This document shows positions 18,954 to 26,577 of a DNA stretch of 64,000 bases, in pieces. Both the position numbers and the translations under genes were made by a program. The notes beneath the pieces are model-generated. The model was not told where the DNA came from and ran no database searches. It was given only the letters and a program-made list of their open reading frames with translations. Origin of the DNA: Saccharobesus litoralis (GTDB taxonomy: Bacteria > Pseudomonadota > Gammaproteobacteria > Enterobacterales > Alteromonadaceae); assembly GCF_003063625.1 (NCBI RefSeq), contig NZ_CP026604.1, positions 3,946,065-4,010,064 on the forward strand, given 5' to 3'. Within the stretch, counting starts at the first letter, position 1. Every line of letters starts with the position of its first letter.

Positions 18954-20027
18954 CTATAAAGTGTCGCCAAAAGCGCGCATAGCTTCGAGTAAGGCGTCGG
19001 TTTCTTGTTCGCTGCCAATTGATATGCGTAGACTATCATCAAGCATAATTTGTTGAGAGTAATCGCGTATTAAAATACCTTGCTCAACTAAAGCTGCAAA
19101 TAAGGCTTTTTTATGCTTGGTGCGAAATAGCACGAAATTAGACGCGCTAGGCAATTGCTCGTAAACGTATTCTAACTGGTCTAAAGCATTAACTATACGC
19201 TCTTTTTGTTCGAGCACTTGTGCTAATTGTGATTGCATTCGCTCAAGACCATTTACGCTTAATGCTTGACTGGCAATTTGTGCCACAGGCCAGCTAATTG
19301 GGTAAGGTGCGATAACTTTACTCATTGCCGCAATGATATTTTCATTAGCTAACGTGTAGCCACAGCGAATGCCAGCTAAACCAAAGGCTTTTGACATAGT
19401 ACGAAGTACGGCTAGATTAGCGTAGTCGTTGATCCATGGTGCTACTGTTTTTTCTGCTGAAAATTCAATATAGGCTTCATCTACCGCTACAATTGCGCTG
19501 TCAGCAAACAGATTTAGAACGGTCTTAATTTGATCGGCCGCCATTAAGTGCCCAGTCGGGTTATTAGGCGAACAAATAAACACGACTTTAATTTTGTGTT
19601 CTTTTTTTGCTTTTTCAATAGCGGGTAAATCTAAGGTAAAGTCAGACTTTAATGGGACTTTAACTGTACCTATGTTGCAAGTTTCGGCACTGATGGCATA
19701 CATGCCGTATGTCGGTGGACAAATTAATATTTTTTCGTCATTTTCGCAAAAGGTACGAATTAATAATTCGATTGCCTCATCTGCACCACGACTAGCTAAC
19801 ACTTGAGTTTTTTCAACTTGAGCATACGCGGCGTAGGCCTCAATTAACTCTTTAGGTTGAAAATCAGGGTAACGATTAAAAACCGAGTCATCTAATTCAT
19901 AACGGTTAGCAAAAGGAGATTCATTGGCATTTAACCAAATATTACCACCTGACATGGAACGACGAGCAGATGCGTAAGGCACTAAGCCTTGAATATTTTT
20001 ACGGGTTAAACTATCAGCTAAGCTCAT
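18954..20027 (-). CDS. hisC: histidinol-phosphate aminotransferase
   Basis: PLP-dependent class I/II aminotransferase acting on imidazole acetol phosphate. The cofactor Lys213 lies in TMSKAFGLAG; NANESPF, the substrate-contact motif SPNNPTG and AVDEAYIEF are all present, with the phosphate-binding Arg in AGIRCGYTLA. Length 357 is normal. It starts 9 bases after hisD, placing it firmly in the operon. Confidence 0.96.
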   Translation of the reverse strand: MSLADSLTRKNIQGLVPYASARRSMSGGNIWLNANESPFANRYELDDSVFNRYPDFQPKELIEAYAAYAQVEKTQVLASRGADEAIELLIRTFCENDEKILICPPTYGMYAISAETCNIGTVKVPLKSDFTLDLPAIEKAKKEHKIKVVFICSPNNPTGHLMAADQIKTVLNLFADSAIVAVDEAYIEFSAEKTVAPWINDYANLAVLRTMSKAFGLAGIRCGYTLANENIIAAMSKVIAPYPISWPVAQIASQALSVNGLERMQSQLAQVLEQKERIVNALDQLEYVYEQLPSASNFVLFRTKHKKALFAALVEQGILIRDYSQQIMLDDSLRISIGSEQETDALLEAMRAFGDTL

Positions 20028-20036
20028 GTATTTTCT

Positions 20037-21392
20037 CTAATTAACTTGATCGTTTTTAGTCGGATCTAATACTTGTTGTTTGTTTAAACGAATGCCAACT
20101 GCATTTTTATGTGCATCTAAGCTTTCTGCTTTTGCTAATGCCATTATGGCTGGGCCAATTGTGTTTAAGCCCGCTTGCGTCAATTCTTGAACAGTAAACT
20201 GTTTCATAAAGCTAGATAAATTTAAGCTCGAATAAGCCTTGGTGTAACCATAAGTGGGTAATACATGGTTAGTACCGCTAGCATAGTCGCCGGCTGATTC
20301 TGGGGTATACGCACCTAAAAATATTGAGCCGGCATTTTCTAAAAATGGTAATAACTGGCGTGCGTTATCTGTTTGCACAATTAAGTGCTCAGGTGCATAC
20401 ATATTTGAAACTTCGCAGGCCTGGGCAATATCATTGACGATAATGATCCGGCTATGCGATAGGGCAGCTGCCGCAATTTCTTGACGCGGCAATAAGGCCA
20501 GCTGCTGCTGCGTGGCAGCTTCAACAGCTTGGGCTTGCTCAACTGAGTCGGTTAACAAAATAACTTGTGAGTCTTTACCGTGCTCGGCTTGTGATAATAA
20601 GTCGGCTGCCACATAGTCTGGATCGGCATTTTTGTCAGCTATTACCAAAACTTCACTTGGTCCTGCGGGCATGTCAATTGCTGCCCCTTTGGCATCTTGA
20701 CTGACTTGCTGCTTAGCTTCGGTTACAAAGCTATTGCCGGGACCAAATATCTTATCCACTGGCGCAATGGATTCGGTGCCATAGGCTAGTGCGGCGATAG
20801 CTTGCGCGCCACCTGAGATATAAAGCGCATCGACACCGCAAACTTTGGCTGCGTAGCGGATCTCTGGTGTGACACCACCATTTTCATCGGGTGGCGTTAT
20901 CATAATGACGCGTTTACAGCCGGCAATTTTAGCCGGTGTAGCTGTCATAATAACCGTTGACGGTAAAGGTGCTGTACCACCTGGGATATATAAGCCAACT
21001 TCGTTGATAGGTTGCGAACGTAACTCACAAACGACACCAGGTGTCGTTTCTACGCGGATATCTTTGGGCTTTTGAGCTAAATGGAAAGCATGTACTTGGC
21101 GATGAGCGAGTTCGATTGCGTCTTTGACTTCAGGTGAAATTTCATTAACTGCATTATCGATGGCTGCTTGACTCACTTGTAGGTTTTCAAGTGTGACTTT
21201 GTCAAACTTGGCAGCTAGCTCTTTTAATACCACGTCACCTTGGCTACGAACTTGAGCAATGATAGTGGCAACGGTATCACTTAACTTGGAGCTGTCTGCC
21301 AGTGCAGGGCGTTCCAATAAAGCAATTTGTTGGTCTTTGCTGAGTTCATTCCAGTTTGTGGTTTGACCAAATACACTAGTCAATTTTAGCAT
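20037..21392 (-). CDS. hisD: histidinol dehydrogenase
   Basis: Zinc enzyme for the last two oxidations to histidine. Typical motifs are VGLYIPGGTAPLPSTVIM, GGAQAIAALAYGTES, DKIFGPGNSFVTEAK, IDMPAGPSEVLVIAD, DLLSQAEHG and GDYASGTNHVLPTYG. I chose the ATG at 21392 (MLKLTSVFGQTTNW, 451 residues) because alignment with E. coli HisD begins there. The longer frame to 21443 adds 17 residues without homology. A GGAG touches this ATG; an in-frame TTG three codons later is better spaced and is the alternative. The gap to hisG is unusually long at 188 bases and holds hairpins. Confidence 0.95.
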   Translation of the reverse strand: MLKLTSVFGQTTNWNELSKDQQIALLERPALADSSKLSDTVATIIAQVRSQGDVVLKELAAKFDKVTLENLQVSQAAIDNAVNEISPEVKDAIELAHRQVHAFHLAQKPKDIRVETTPGVVCELRSQPINEVGLYIPGGTAPLPSTVIMTATPAKIAGCKRVIMITPPDENGGVTPEIRYAAKVCGVDALYISGGAQAIAALAYGTESIAPVDKIFGPGNSFVTEAKQQVSQDAKGAAIDMPAGPSEVLVIADKNADPDYVAADLLSQAEHGKDSQVILLTDSVEQAQAVEAATQQQLALLPRQEIAAAALSHSRIIIVNDIAQACEVSNMYAPEHLIVQTDNARQLLPFLENAGSIFLGAYTPESAGDYASGTNHVLPTYGYTKAYSSLNLSSFMKQFTVQELTQAGLNTIGPAIMALAKAESLDAHKNAVGIRLNKQQVLDPTKNDQVN

Positions 21393-21481
21393 CTCCGCTT
21401 TGGAATAAGTAAAAATACGGGGTGAAAAATGTCGCCCCAACATTGATATATAATTGCTGACAAATATTAAAAACCGTTATT

Positions 21482-21553
21482 CCCAGCTGACCTTTTGACT
21501 CACTTGCTGAGTAACTGCTGGGCGGGCTATTGTCGAGGCAAGCAAGCCTCGAC
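21482..21553 (-). repeat. hairpins in the hisG-hisD intergenic gap
   Basis: Two inverted repeats lie in the 188-base gap: CCCAGC...GCTGGG (21482-21522) and a perfect 8-bp stem GTCGAGGC / GCCTCGAC with loop AAGCAA (21532-21553). The second lacks a U-tract, so it is more likely an mRNA-processing or stability site, or a small palindromic repeat, than a terminator. Confidence 0.45.
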
Positions 21554-21580
21554 TTAAAATAGTCAACAGAACATTGCTTA

Positions 21581-22483
21581 CTAGTTAAGCATTTTCTCAA
21601 TTGGCATAACTAAGATTGAGCTAGCGCCAAGTGTTTTCAGCTCTTCCATCGTTTCCCAGAATAAGGTTTCTGGGCTAACTACATGTAAGGCAACTGTGTC
21701 ATCGTTACCTGCTAATGGTAATACAGTTGGTGTTCCGCTACCCGGCAATAACTCAACCACTTGGTCAAGTTTAGCTTTTGGAGCGTGTAGCATAATGTAC
21801 TTGCTTTCTTTAGCTTGAAGAGCACCTTCAATACGTGTCATAAAGGTATCGATTAATGCTTGCTTTTCGGCTGATAATTCAGATGCAGTTTGGATTAATA
21901 CTGCTTTGGAACGATAGATAACTTCAGCTTCTTTTAAACCGTTTGCTTCAAGTGTTGCGCCGGTTGATACAAGGTCACAGATACCGTCGGCTAAACCAGC
22001 ACGAGTAGCAACTTCAACTGAACCTTTTAATAAACAGAAAGACAAGTTTACGCCTTTCTCTGCCATGTATTTTTCAGTTAAGCGTGGGTAGGTGGTAGCA
22101 ATACGTGCGTTTTGTAGATCTTGTGGGCCGTTGTAATCCATTTCTTCAGCAACAGCGATAGATAAACGACAACCACCGAAATCAAGGACCTTTAGTTCTT
22201 TATAGTCAAACGCATTGCCTTTTGCTTCGCGCTCTAACGATTCTTCTTCTAAAACGTTTTGACCGATAATACCTAAGTCACATACGCCATCCATAACTAA
22301 GCCAGGAATGTCGTCATCACGAACCAATAATAAGTCAACAGCTTCATTCGTTGAGTGAGCGATTAACTTACGATCACGCGTGCTGAACTTAATGCCAATT
22401 GCTTTAAGTAGTTTTTTCGATTCGTCACTAAGGCGGCCGCCTTTTTGTATAGCGATACGTAGTCTTGAGCTATCGATTGTCAT
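21581..22483 (-). CDS. hisG: ATP phosphoribosyltransferase, long form
   Basis: Catalyses the committed step of histidine synthesis, from ATP and PRPP. At 300 residues it is the long HisG type with a C-terminal ACT-like regulatory domain (about 225-300, ending [13 protein letters not shown]), so direct feedback inhibition by histidine is expected. The catalytic part has [21 protein letters not shown] and the PRPP loop [22 protein letters not shown] lies 8 bases before the ATG. It is the first gene of the operon, preceded by the hisL attenuator. Confidence 0.97.
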   Translation of the reverse strand: MTIDSSRLRIAIQKGGRLSDESKKLLKAIGIKFSTRDRKLIAHSTNEAVDLLLVRDDDIPGLVMDGVCDLGIIGQNVLEEESLEREAKGNAFDYKELKVLDFGGCRLSIAVAEEMDYNGPQDLQNARIATTYPRLTEKYMAEKGVNLSFCLLKGSVEVATRAGLADGICDLVSTGATLEANGLKEAEVIYRSKAVLIQTASELSAEKQALIDTFMTRIEGALQAKESKYIMLHAPKAKLDQVVELLPGSGTPTVLPLAGNDDTVALHVVSPETLFWETMEELKTLGASSILVMPIEKMLN

Positions 22484-22523
22484 TGTTTATTTTCCTTTGC
22501 CGTTTTGTATGGCGATAAAAACT

Positions 22524-22558
22524 AAAAAACCCTCGGAGGATGCACCTTCCGAGGGTTT
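22524..22558 (-). terminator. his attenuator terminator
   Basis: On the his strand an 11-bp stem AAACCCTCGGA / TCCGAGGGTTT, extended by two G-C pairs past a bulge, is followed by a run of U (22529-22524). An upstream CCTTCCG (in 22584-22594) is complementary to CGGAAGG in the 5' arm of the stem and can form the competing antiterminator. The terminator sits between hisL and hisG, as in enteric his operons. Confidence 0.9.
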
Positions 22559-22621
22559 GAAAACTGTAAGTGTTTTAAACATCCGGAAGGCAACGTTTAA
22601 CCCTCCAGCCGACCTGAAAGG

Positions 22622-22672
22622 TTAATCCAAAATATGATGATGGTGATGGATAGTCGCTTTCAGGAAAGTCAT
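22622..22672 (-). CDS. hisL: his operon leader peptide
   Basis: A 16-residue leader, MTFLKATIHHHHHILD, with five consecutive His codons. It is too short for routine gene finders. Ribosome stalling at these codons when histidyl-tRNA is scarce would favour the antiterminator over the terminator at 22524-22558. A pausing-type hairpin (TTAACC...GGTTAA, about 22598-22625) overlaps its end, matching the classical his attenuation layout. The E. coli leader has seven His codons in a 16-residue peptide. The his promoter should lie in 22680-22760; a TTGCCT near 22710 with an AT-rich -10 downstream is the best candidate, but it is weak. Confidence 0.93.
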   Translation of the reverse strand: MTFLKATIHHHHHILD

Positions 22673-22907
22673 AATGTTTAAAATCTCAATTAAAATTTGT
22701 TTAAATTTCAGGCAATGATGATGTCTAACTTAGGTACCTGAAAAATGATGGCGACACGGTAACTGATTATGGCGCTAAACGCAAGTAAAACACCTGTATA
22801 CCACTAAAACCAAACGCAATTTTATATAACGCTAAGTAAGAGTAAAATGAAAGTTTTAAGTCAATGCGAAAGACATGACAATATCACTTAAAATCGATAT
22901 ATTTAAA

Positions 22908-22924
22908 TGACATTGTCAATGTCA
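22908..22924 (+). promoter_or_regulatory. perfect 8-1-8 palindrome upstream of the small membrane protein gene
   Basis: TGACATTG-T-CAATGTCA lies 36 bases before the ATG at 22960, in the expected operator region. I do not recognise the regulator. Confidence 0.4.
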
Positions 22925-22959
22925 AAGATAAAACCTCATTAATAGAGGTATATACCCAG

Positions 22960-23238
22960 ATGAAAGCTATTCTTCGTAAAATTTGTTCGCCTATTCTTAA
23001 TTTATTTGAGAAAGGTCCTCAACCTGAAATATATAAACCGTTAAATCGTAAAATTCTGTTTGTGATGGCTGTTTTATTAATTGGTTTAGCCACTGGGGTG
23101 ACTTTCGCGGCTGTTAGCGCGGGACAAGTCGCTTTTTTCTTACCTGTTATTGTTTTTGGTGGTGGCGGTCTGGTTTGTCTTATTGTTGGTGCGCTGGGTG
23201 ACGAGCGCGCTGTTATGAATATTTGGGGTGGGCGTTAA
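22960..23238 (+). CDS. small inner-membrane protein of unknown function
   Basis: I do not recognise a named family. The 92-residue protein has an N-terminal amphipathic segment MKAILRKICSPILNLF and two hydrophobic helices (about 32-52 ILFVMAVLLIGLATGVTFAAV and 57-78 VAFFLPVIVFGGGGLVCLIVG). It ends in a short cytosolic tail, GDERAVMNIWGGR. The balanced codon use and well-formed helices suggest a real gene. A short hairpin (ACCTC/GAGGT) sits immediately before the start and a 17-bp palindrome lies further upstream. It is the only gene on its strand here, between the his leader and a repeat-rich gap. Confidence 0.75.
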   Translation: MKAILRKICSPILNLFEKGPQPEIYKPLNRKILFVMAVLLIGLATGVTFAAVSAGQVAFFLPVIVFGGGGLVCLIVGALGDERAVMNIWGGR

Positions 23239-23711
23239 TCACCTCGTAAATATTCCAAGTTGCTATAGTGCGCTTAGTAATTACCATTGCCGCTTAGCGC
23301 AATAACAGCAATGGAAATTGAAACTGCCTACCTTAATTTGCAGCCTGACACAGAAAACTAACACAGATTATCTGTATATGTATTCACCTAATGTTTATCA
23401 AAAAATAATCATCTGTTTTTTAACAACTTATTCTTTGTTGCCAGCTATTTCCTAAGCCTAAACCATTAATAAACATAACTATTTTCCAGATTGTCAACGT
23501 TTATGCGTTTTAAACTTAAAATTGCTTAACCCTTTTAACAATACTGTAACACATTGTTTTTATTAAACTTATTGACCCACTCAAAATAACTGGTTAAATT
23601 TAAATCAATTAGTAAGGATTTCTTCGTTGACTCGGGACCGCTCGGCGTTCTCGGACATTTACCAGCGTTTTGTATGGATGTTTAGATTGCTGCTTATCGT
23701 TTTAAATATAT

Positions 23712-23738
23712 CGGCATTTCCTACATCCATGTAGGTCG
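23712..23738. repeat. palindromic repeat, copy 1
   Basis: The 27-base unit contains the 16-base palindrome CCTACAT-CC-ATGTAGG (23720-23735), flanked here by CGGC and GCCG that also pair. An identical 27-base unit starts exactly 50 bases later. The same 16-base core occurs inside a MITE copy at 26466-26481. Confidence 0.75.
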
Positions 23739-23761
23739 CCGATTATTGTTCCAGACATATA

Positions 23762-23788
23762 CGGCATTTCCTACATCCATGTAGGTCG
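23762..23788. repeat. palindromic repeat, copy 2
   Basis: Identical over 27 bases to 23712-23738, with the palindromic core at 23770-23785. It belongs to the same small intergenic hairpin family, and no gene spans it. Confidence 0.75.
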
Positions 23789-23811
23789 AAATTTATTTCG
23801 ATACAGATTTT

Positions 23812-23829
23812 GTCGAGTTAAAACTCGAC
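23812..23829. repeat. 8-2-8 palindrome followed by CTACAAA
   Basis: GTCGAGTT-AA-AACTCGAC is a perfect inverted repeat. The following CTACAAA matches the right end of the element at 2202-2265, linking the two repeats. Confidence 0.6.
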
Positions 23830-23877
23830 CTACAAATACAACAAACGCTCAACAGTAACGCTATATAAGGAGTCGTT

Positions 23878-24408
23878 ATGCGATTAGTTACTGCGTTTAC
23901 CTATTTTTTCAAGATCCTCTTTCAAGGCGAACAAAAGGCCTTACAACTATTAACTTGTAGCGACAAACAATCCAAACCTATTGACGCTGAACAGCAGCGT
24001 CCAGAATTTCAATATTCTCATTCTCCAGCCGTTCAAGTACTTAATTTATTCCAATCTAACGGTCGATTAATTGATTTTCTCAAAGAGGATATTAGTCAAT
24101 ACGAAGACGCTGATATTGGTGCTGCCGTTCGAGATATTCATGCTGGATGTCAGCAAGTGCTCGATAAAAATTTTGAGTTAACGTCTGTGTTTAACAAAAA
24201 CCAAGAAGGTCAGGCAATCAGTGTAAACAGTGAGTTTGACCCATCAAAAATTGAGTTGGTGGGTAATTTATCAGCCAATACTGTTGCTGGTAGTGGTGTG
24301 CAAGGTACATTGGTACATGCTGGATGGATAGTGGAGGCTATTAAATTACCGACTATCGCAAAGGGGCAAAATGATAGGGTCGTTGCACCCGCTCAAGTGG
24401 AGGTTTAG
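23878..24408 (+). CDS. DUF2760-domain protein
   Basis: A cytosolic protein of 176 residues assigned to DUF2760 from the pattern SPAVQVLNLFQSNGRLIDFLKEDISQYEDADIGAAVRDIHAGCQQVL and the C-terminal VQGTLVHAGWIVEAIKLPT. The molecular function is unknown. The gene is preceded by a strong AAGGAG. The Hsp70-family gene starts 2 bases after its stop, so the two are certainly co-transcribed. DUF2760 genes are known to sit next to unusual Hsp70 genes, which suggests a dedicated co-factor or substrate-recognition role (inference). Confidence 0.85.
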   Translation: MRLVTAFTYFFKILFQGEQKALQLLTCSDKQSKPIDAEQQRPEFQYSHSPAVQVLNLFQSNGRLIDFLKEDISQYEDADIGAAVRDIHAGCQQVLDKNFELTSVFNKNQEGQAISVNSEFDPSKIELVGNLSANTVAGSGVQGTLVHAGWIVEAIKLPTIAKGQNDRVVAPAQVEV

Positions 24409-24410
24409 TC

Positions 24411-26333
24411 ATGGAAAATAATAATGAAACTAAATTGACTGCAAAATATGTAGTGGGAATTGATCTAGGTACTAGCAACACCGCTTTATCCTATGTTGAC
24501 GTTAGTGCTAATAGTGATGGTGAAATTAACGTTATTAGTATGCCAATCCCGCAAGTGGTGTCCTCTGGACATGTTGAAGACAAACCATCTTTGCCATCAA
24601 CCTTATACATTAGCGCAGGTGATGAATTACCACAGGGGGCAATTAACTTACCGTGGCGAGCAGAGGATAAATATGTTGTGGGTTATTTCGCTCGCGAGCA
24701 AGGAGCAAAAGTGCCAACACGTTATATTCATTCTGCAAAAAGTTGGTTTTGCCACTCAGGGATCGATCCTGAGAAAAAATTACTGCCACCTAACACCCCT
24801 GAAAAAGCTATCAAACAGTCACCGGCAGATGTTGCCAAAAAAGTGTTGCAGCATTTGATAGAAGCTTGGAATGAAAAAATTGCGCAAGATGATCCCGAGC
24901 AAACATTAGATAAACAAGCCATTACTTTGTGCGTTCCCGCTAGCTTTGACGCTCGCGCTCGTAATTTAACTGTACAAGTTGCAGAAGAGTTAGGCTTAAA
25001 AAATCTGCATTTATTGGAAGAGCCACAAGCCGCTATTTATAGTTGGATTGCGTCAATGGGTAGAGATTGGCGAAAACAGGTAACTAAAGGTGATCTTATT
25101 CTTGTGGTTGATGTCGGTGGTGGTACGACTGACTTTTCTTTAATAGCCGTGACCGAAGAAGAAGGCGAATTGCAATTACGCCGGATAGCTGTTGGTGAGC
25201 ATATCCTATTGGGTGGTGACAATATGGATTTAGCATTGGCCCATGCGGTGGCTCAACAGCTTAAAAAGGAAGGCAAAAAGAAGCTCGATGACTGGCAAAT
25301 GGCGGGTTTAGTACAGCAATGCCGTATAGCAAAAGAAGCTATGCTTAGCGATAGTGAATTACAAACTTATCCTTTGGCTATTTTAGGTCGAGGTTCGGCG
25401 GTTATTGGTGGCACGGTTAAAACAGAATTAAACCGTGAATTAATGAATCAATTGCTGCTGGATGGCTTTTTTCCATTAGTCAATTTTGATGCTATGCCTA
25501 AAGAAAAAAGGCGTTGGGGGTTTAAATCTAGTGGTTTACCGTATTCAACAGAGCCCGCTATTACTAAACATTTAGCCAAGTTTTTAACTCAGCATGCCGA
25601 TCTACTCGCAGAGCAGTTACCAGAGTTTCAAGAACGGTTTAATGCGCAATTAGCATTACCGACGTCGGTAATTTTTAACGGTGGTGTTTTTAAAGCCGAT
25701 GTTTTACGCAACCGTATCATGCAGCAACTGAGCTCGTGGGCAAACGATCTAAACGTTAATTCGCCACAAGTTTTAGGTACGAGTAGTTTAGATTTGGCGG
25801 TTGCGAATGGAGCTGCTTATTTGGGCATGGCTCGTCAAGGAAAAGGCGTTCGCATAAAAGGAGGTAGTGCGCGTAGTTACTATATTGCGATAGAAAGTGC
25901 TGAGCCTGCCATTCCTGGTATGGAGCCGCCTATGCATGCAATGTGTATTGTGCCTTATGGTATGGAAGAGGGCACAATCCATGAAATTTCAGGTGAAGAA
26001 ATCGATTTATGTTTATGGACTGGGCAAGTCGGAGAGTTCGACTTTTTATCAAGCACGAGTCGTAATCAAGACCAAGCCGGTGAGCTGTGTGAAATTGATG
26101 AAGAAGAACTCGAATTTCATAAACCAATAGAAGCGGAAATCAGTGGCGACAGTCGAGTTGCGCCAATTGATTTACGCGCTCATTATACTGACATTGGAGT
26201 ATTAGAGTTATTTTGTGTTGATCGTGAAACGCAAGACGCTTATAAAATAGAGTTTAATGTTAGAGAAGTGGAAGACGGTAAGGTTGAAAATCAATCGTTG
26301 ATTGAGTCAGAATCAGAACCAGAAATAGCTTGA
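24411..26333 (+). CDS. Hsp70-family chaperone-like ATPase (non-DnaK)
   Basis: Atypical Hsp70 of 640 residues. The nucleotide-binding domain is clear: phosphate-1 loop GIDLGTSNTALSYVD (about 17-31), CVPASFDARAR, EEPQAAIYSW, the phosphate-2 loop VVDVGGGTTDFSLI, and the adenosine-binding region FNGGVFKADVLRNRI. After about residue 470 the C-terminal part differs from the DnaK beta-sandwich and lid. It is coupled to the DUF2760 gene. In other proteobacteria, as I recall, such loci often carry a second, longer Hsp70 gene downstream; here a terminator and then a MITE copy follow. Confidence 0.9.
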   Translation: MENNNETKLTAKYVVGIDLGTSNTALSYVDVSANSDGEINVISMPIPQVVSSGHVEDKPSLPSTLYISAGDELPQGAINLPWRAEDKYVVGYFAREQGAKVPTRYIHSAKSWFCHSGIDPEKKLLPPNTPEKAIKQSPADVAKKVLQHLIEAWNEKIAQDDPEQTLDKQAITLCVPASFDARARNLTVQVAEELGLKNLHLLEEPQAAIYSWIASMGRDWRKQVTKGDLILVVDVGGGTTDFSLIAVTEEEGELQLRRIAVGEHILLGGDNMDLALAHAVAQQLKKEGKKKLDDWQMAGLVQQCRIAKEAMLSDSELQTYPLAILGRGSAVIGGTVKTELNRELMNQLLLDGFFPLVNFDAMPKEKRRWGFKSSGLPYSTEPAITKHLAKFLTQHADLLAEQLPEFQERFNAQLALPTSVIFNGGVFKADVLRNRIMQQLSSWANDLNVNSPQVLGTSSLDLAVANGAAYLGMARQGKGVRIKGGSARSYYIAIESAEPAIPGMEPPMHAMCIVPYGMEEGTIHEISGEEIDLCLWTGQVGEFDFLSSTSRNQDQAGELCEIDEEELEFHKPIEAEISGDSRVAPIDLRAHYTDIGVLELFCVDRETQDAYKIEFNVREVEDGKVENQSLIESESEPEIA

Positions 26334-26346
26334 TTTAGTATATGTA

Positions 26347-26372
26347 AAAGCTCGCCTTGTAAGACGAGCTTT
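26347..26372 (+). terminator. terminator after the Hsp70-family gene
   Basis: An 8-bp stem AAAGCTCG / CGAGCTTT with a 10-base loop begins 13 bases after the stop. The U-tract is interrupted (TTTATCATTACTTTTTT), so it is a moderate terminator. Confidence 0.65.
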
Positions 26373-26398
26373 ATCATTACTTTTTTATAGCCAAAGAC

Positions 26399-26575
26399 TA
26401 TAGTCAAAGCGATCAGGTTTTAGGGGAAGCCGTCAAAGCTACCGCATCCGTGCTCACGCTCCTTACCTACATCCATGTAGGCAAGCTTCGAGACCCCATG
26501 AGCATATGCTCTATTATGTGATTGGGGCGAGTAAGCGCTGACAATGAACCATAAGACCTGAGCGAGAAGGCTATA
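26399..26575 (-). mobile_element. TATAGTC MITE, copy A (177 bp, with nested palindromic insert)
   Basis: One of five related elements in the window; this copy is in the reverse orientation. Its ends are TATAGTC and GGCTATA (one mismatch from GACTATA). Apart from a 48-bp insertion at 26435-26482 it follows the 129-bp family sequence, including the core palindrome GAGCATATGCTC. It ends 2 bases from the asnS stop codon, so asnS transcripts run straight into it and it may act as their terminator. Confidence 0.85.
26435..26482. repeat. 48-bp palindrome-bearing insertion inside MITE copy A
   Basis: Absent from the 129-bp copies. It holds CCTACATCCATGTAGG (26466-26481), the same core as at 23720 and 23770. 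AAGCT occurs at 26436-26440 and again at 26483-26487, a possible 5-bp target duplication. Confidence 0.7.
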
Positions 26576-26577
26576 TA

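Larger units (their letters stand above)
23239..23877. other. 639-bp gene-free gap with palindromic repeats
   Basis: No credible open frame or RNA gene is visible. The first 450 bases are plain AT-rich sequence. From 23712 on, two direct copies of a palindromic repeat and one further palindrome are packed before the DUF2760 gene. Confidence 0.6.

Noticed and set aside
23712-23788. Possible CRISPR array because of exact repeats at a 50-base period
   Set aside because: There are only two units, each with an extended palindrome, no further spacers and no cas genes; the same core occurs singly elsewhere, so it is an intergenic palindrome family.
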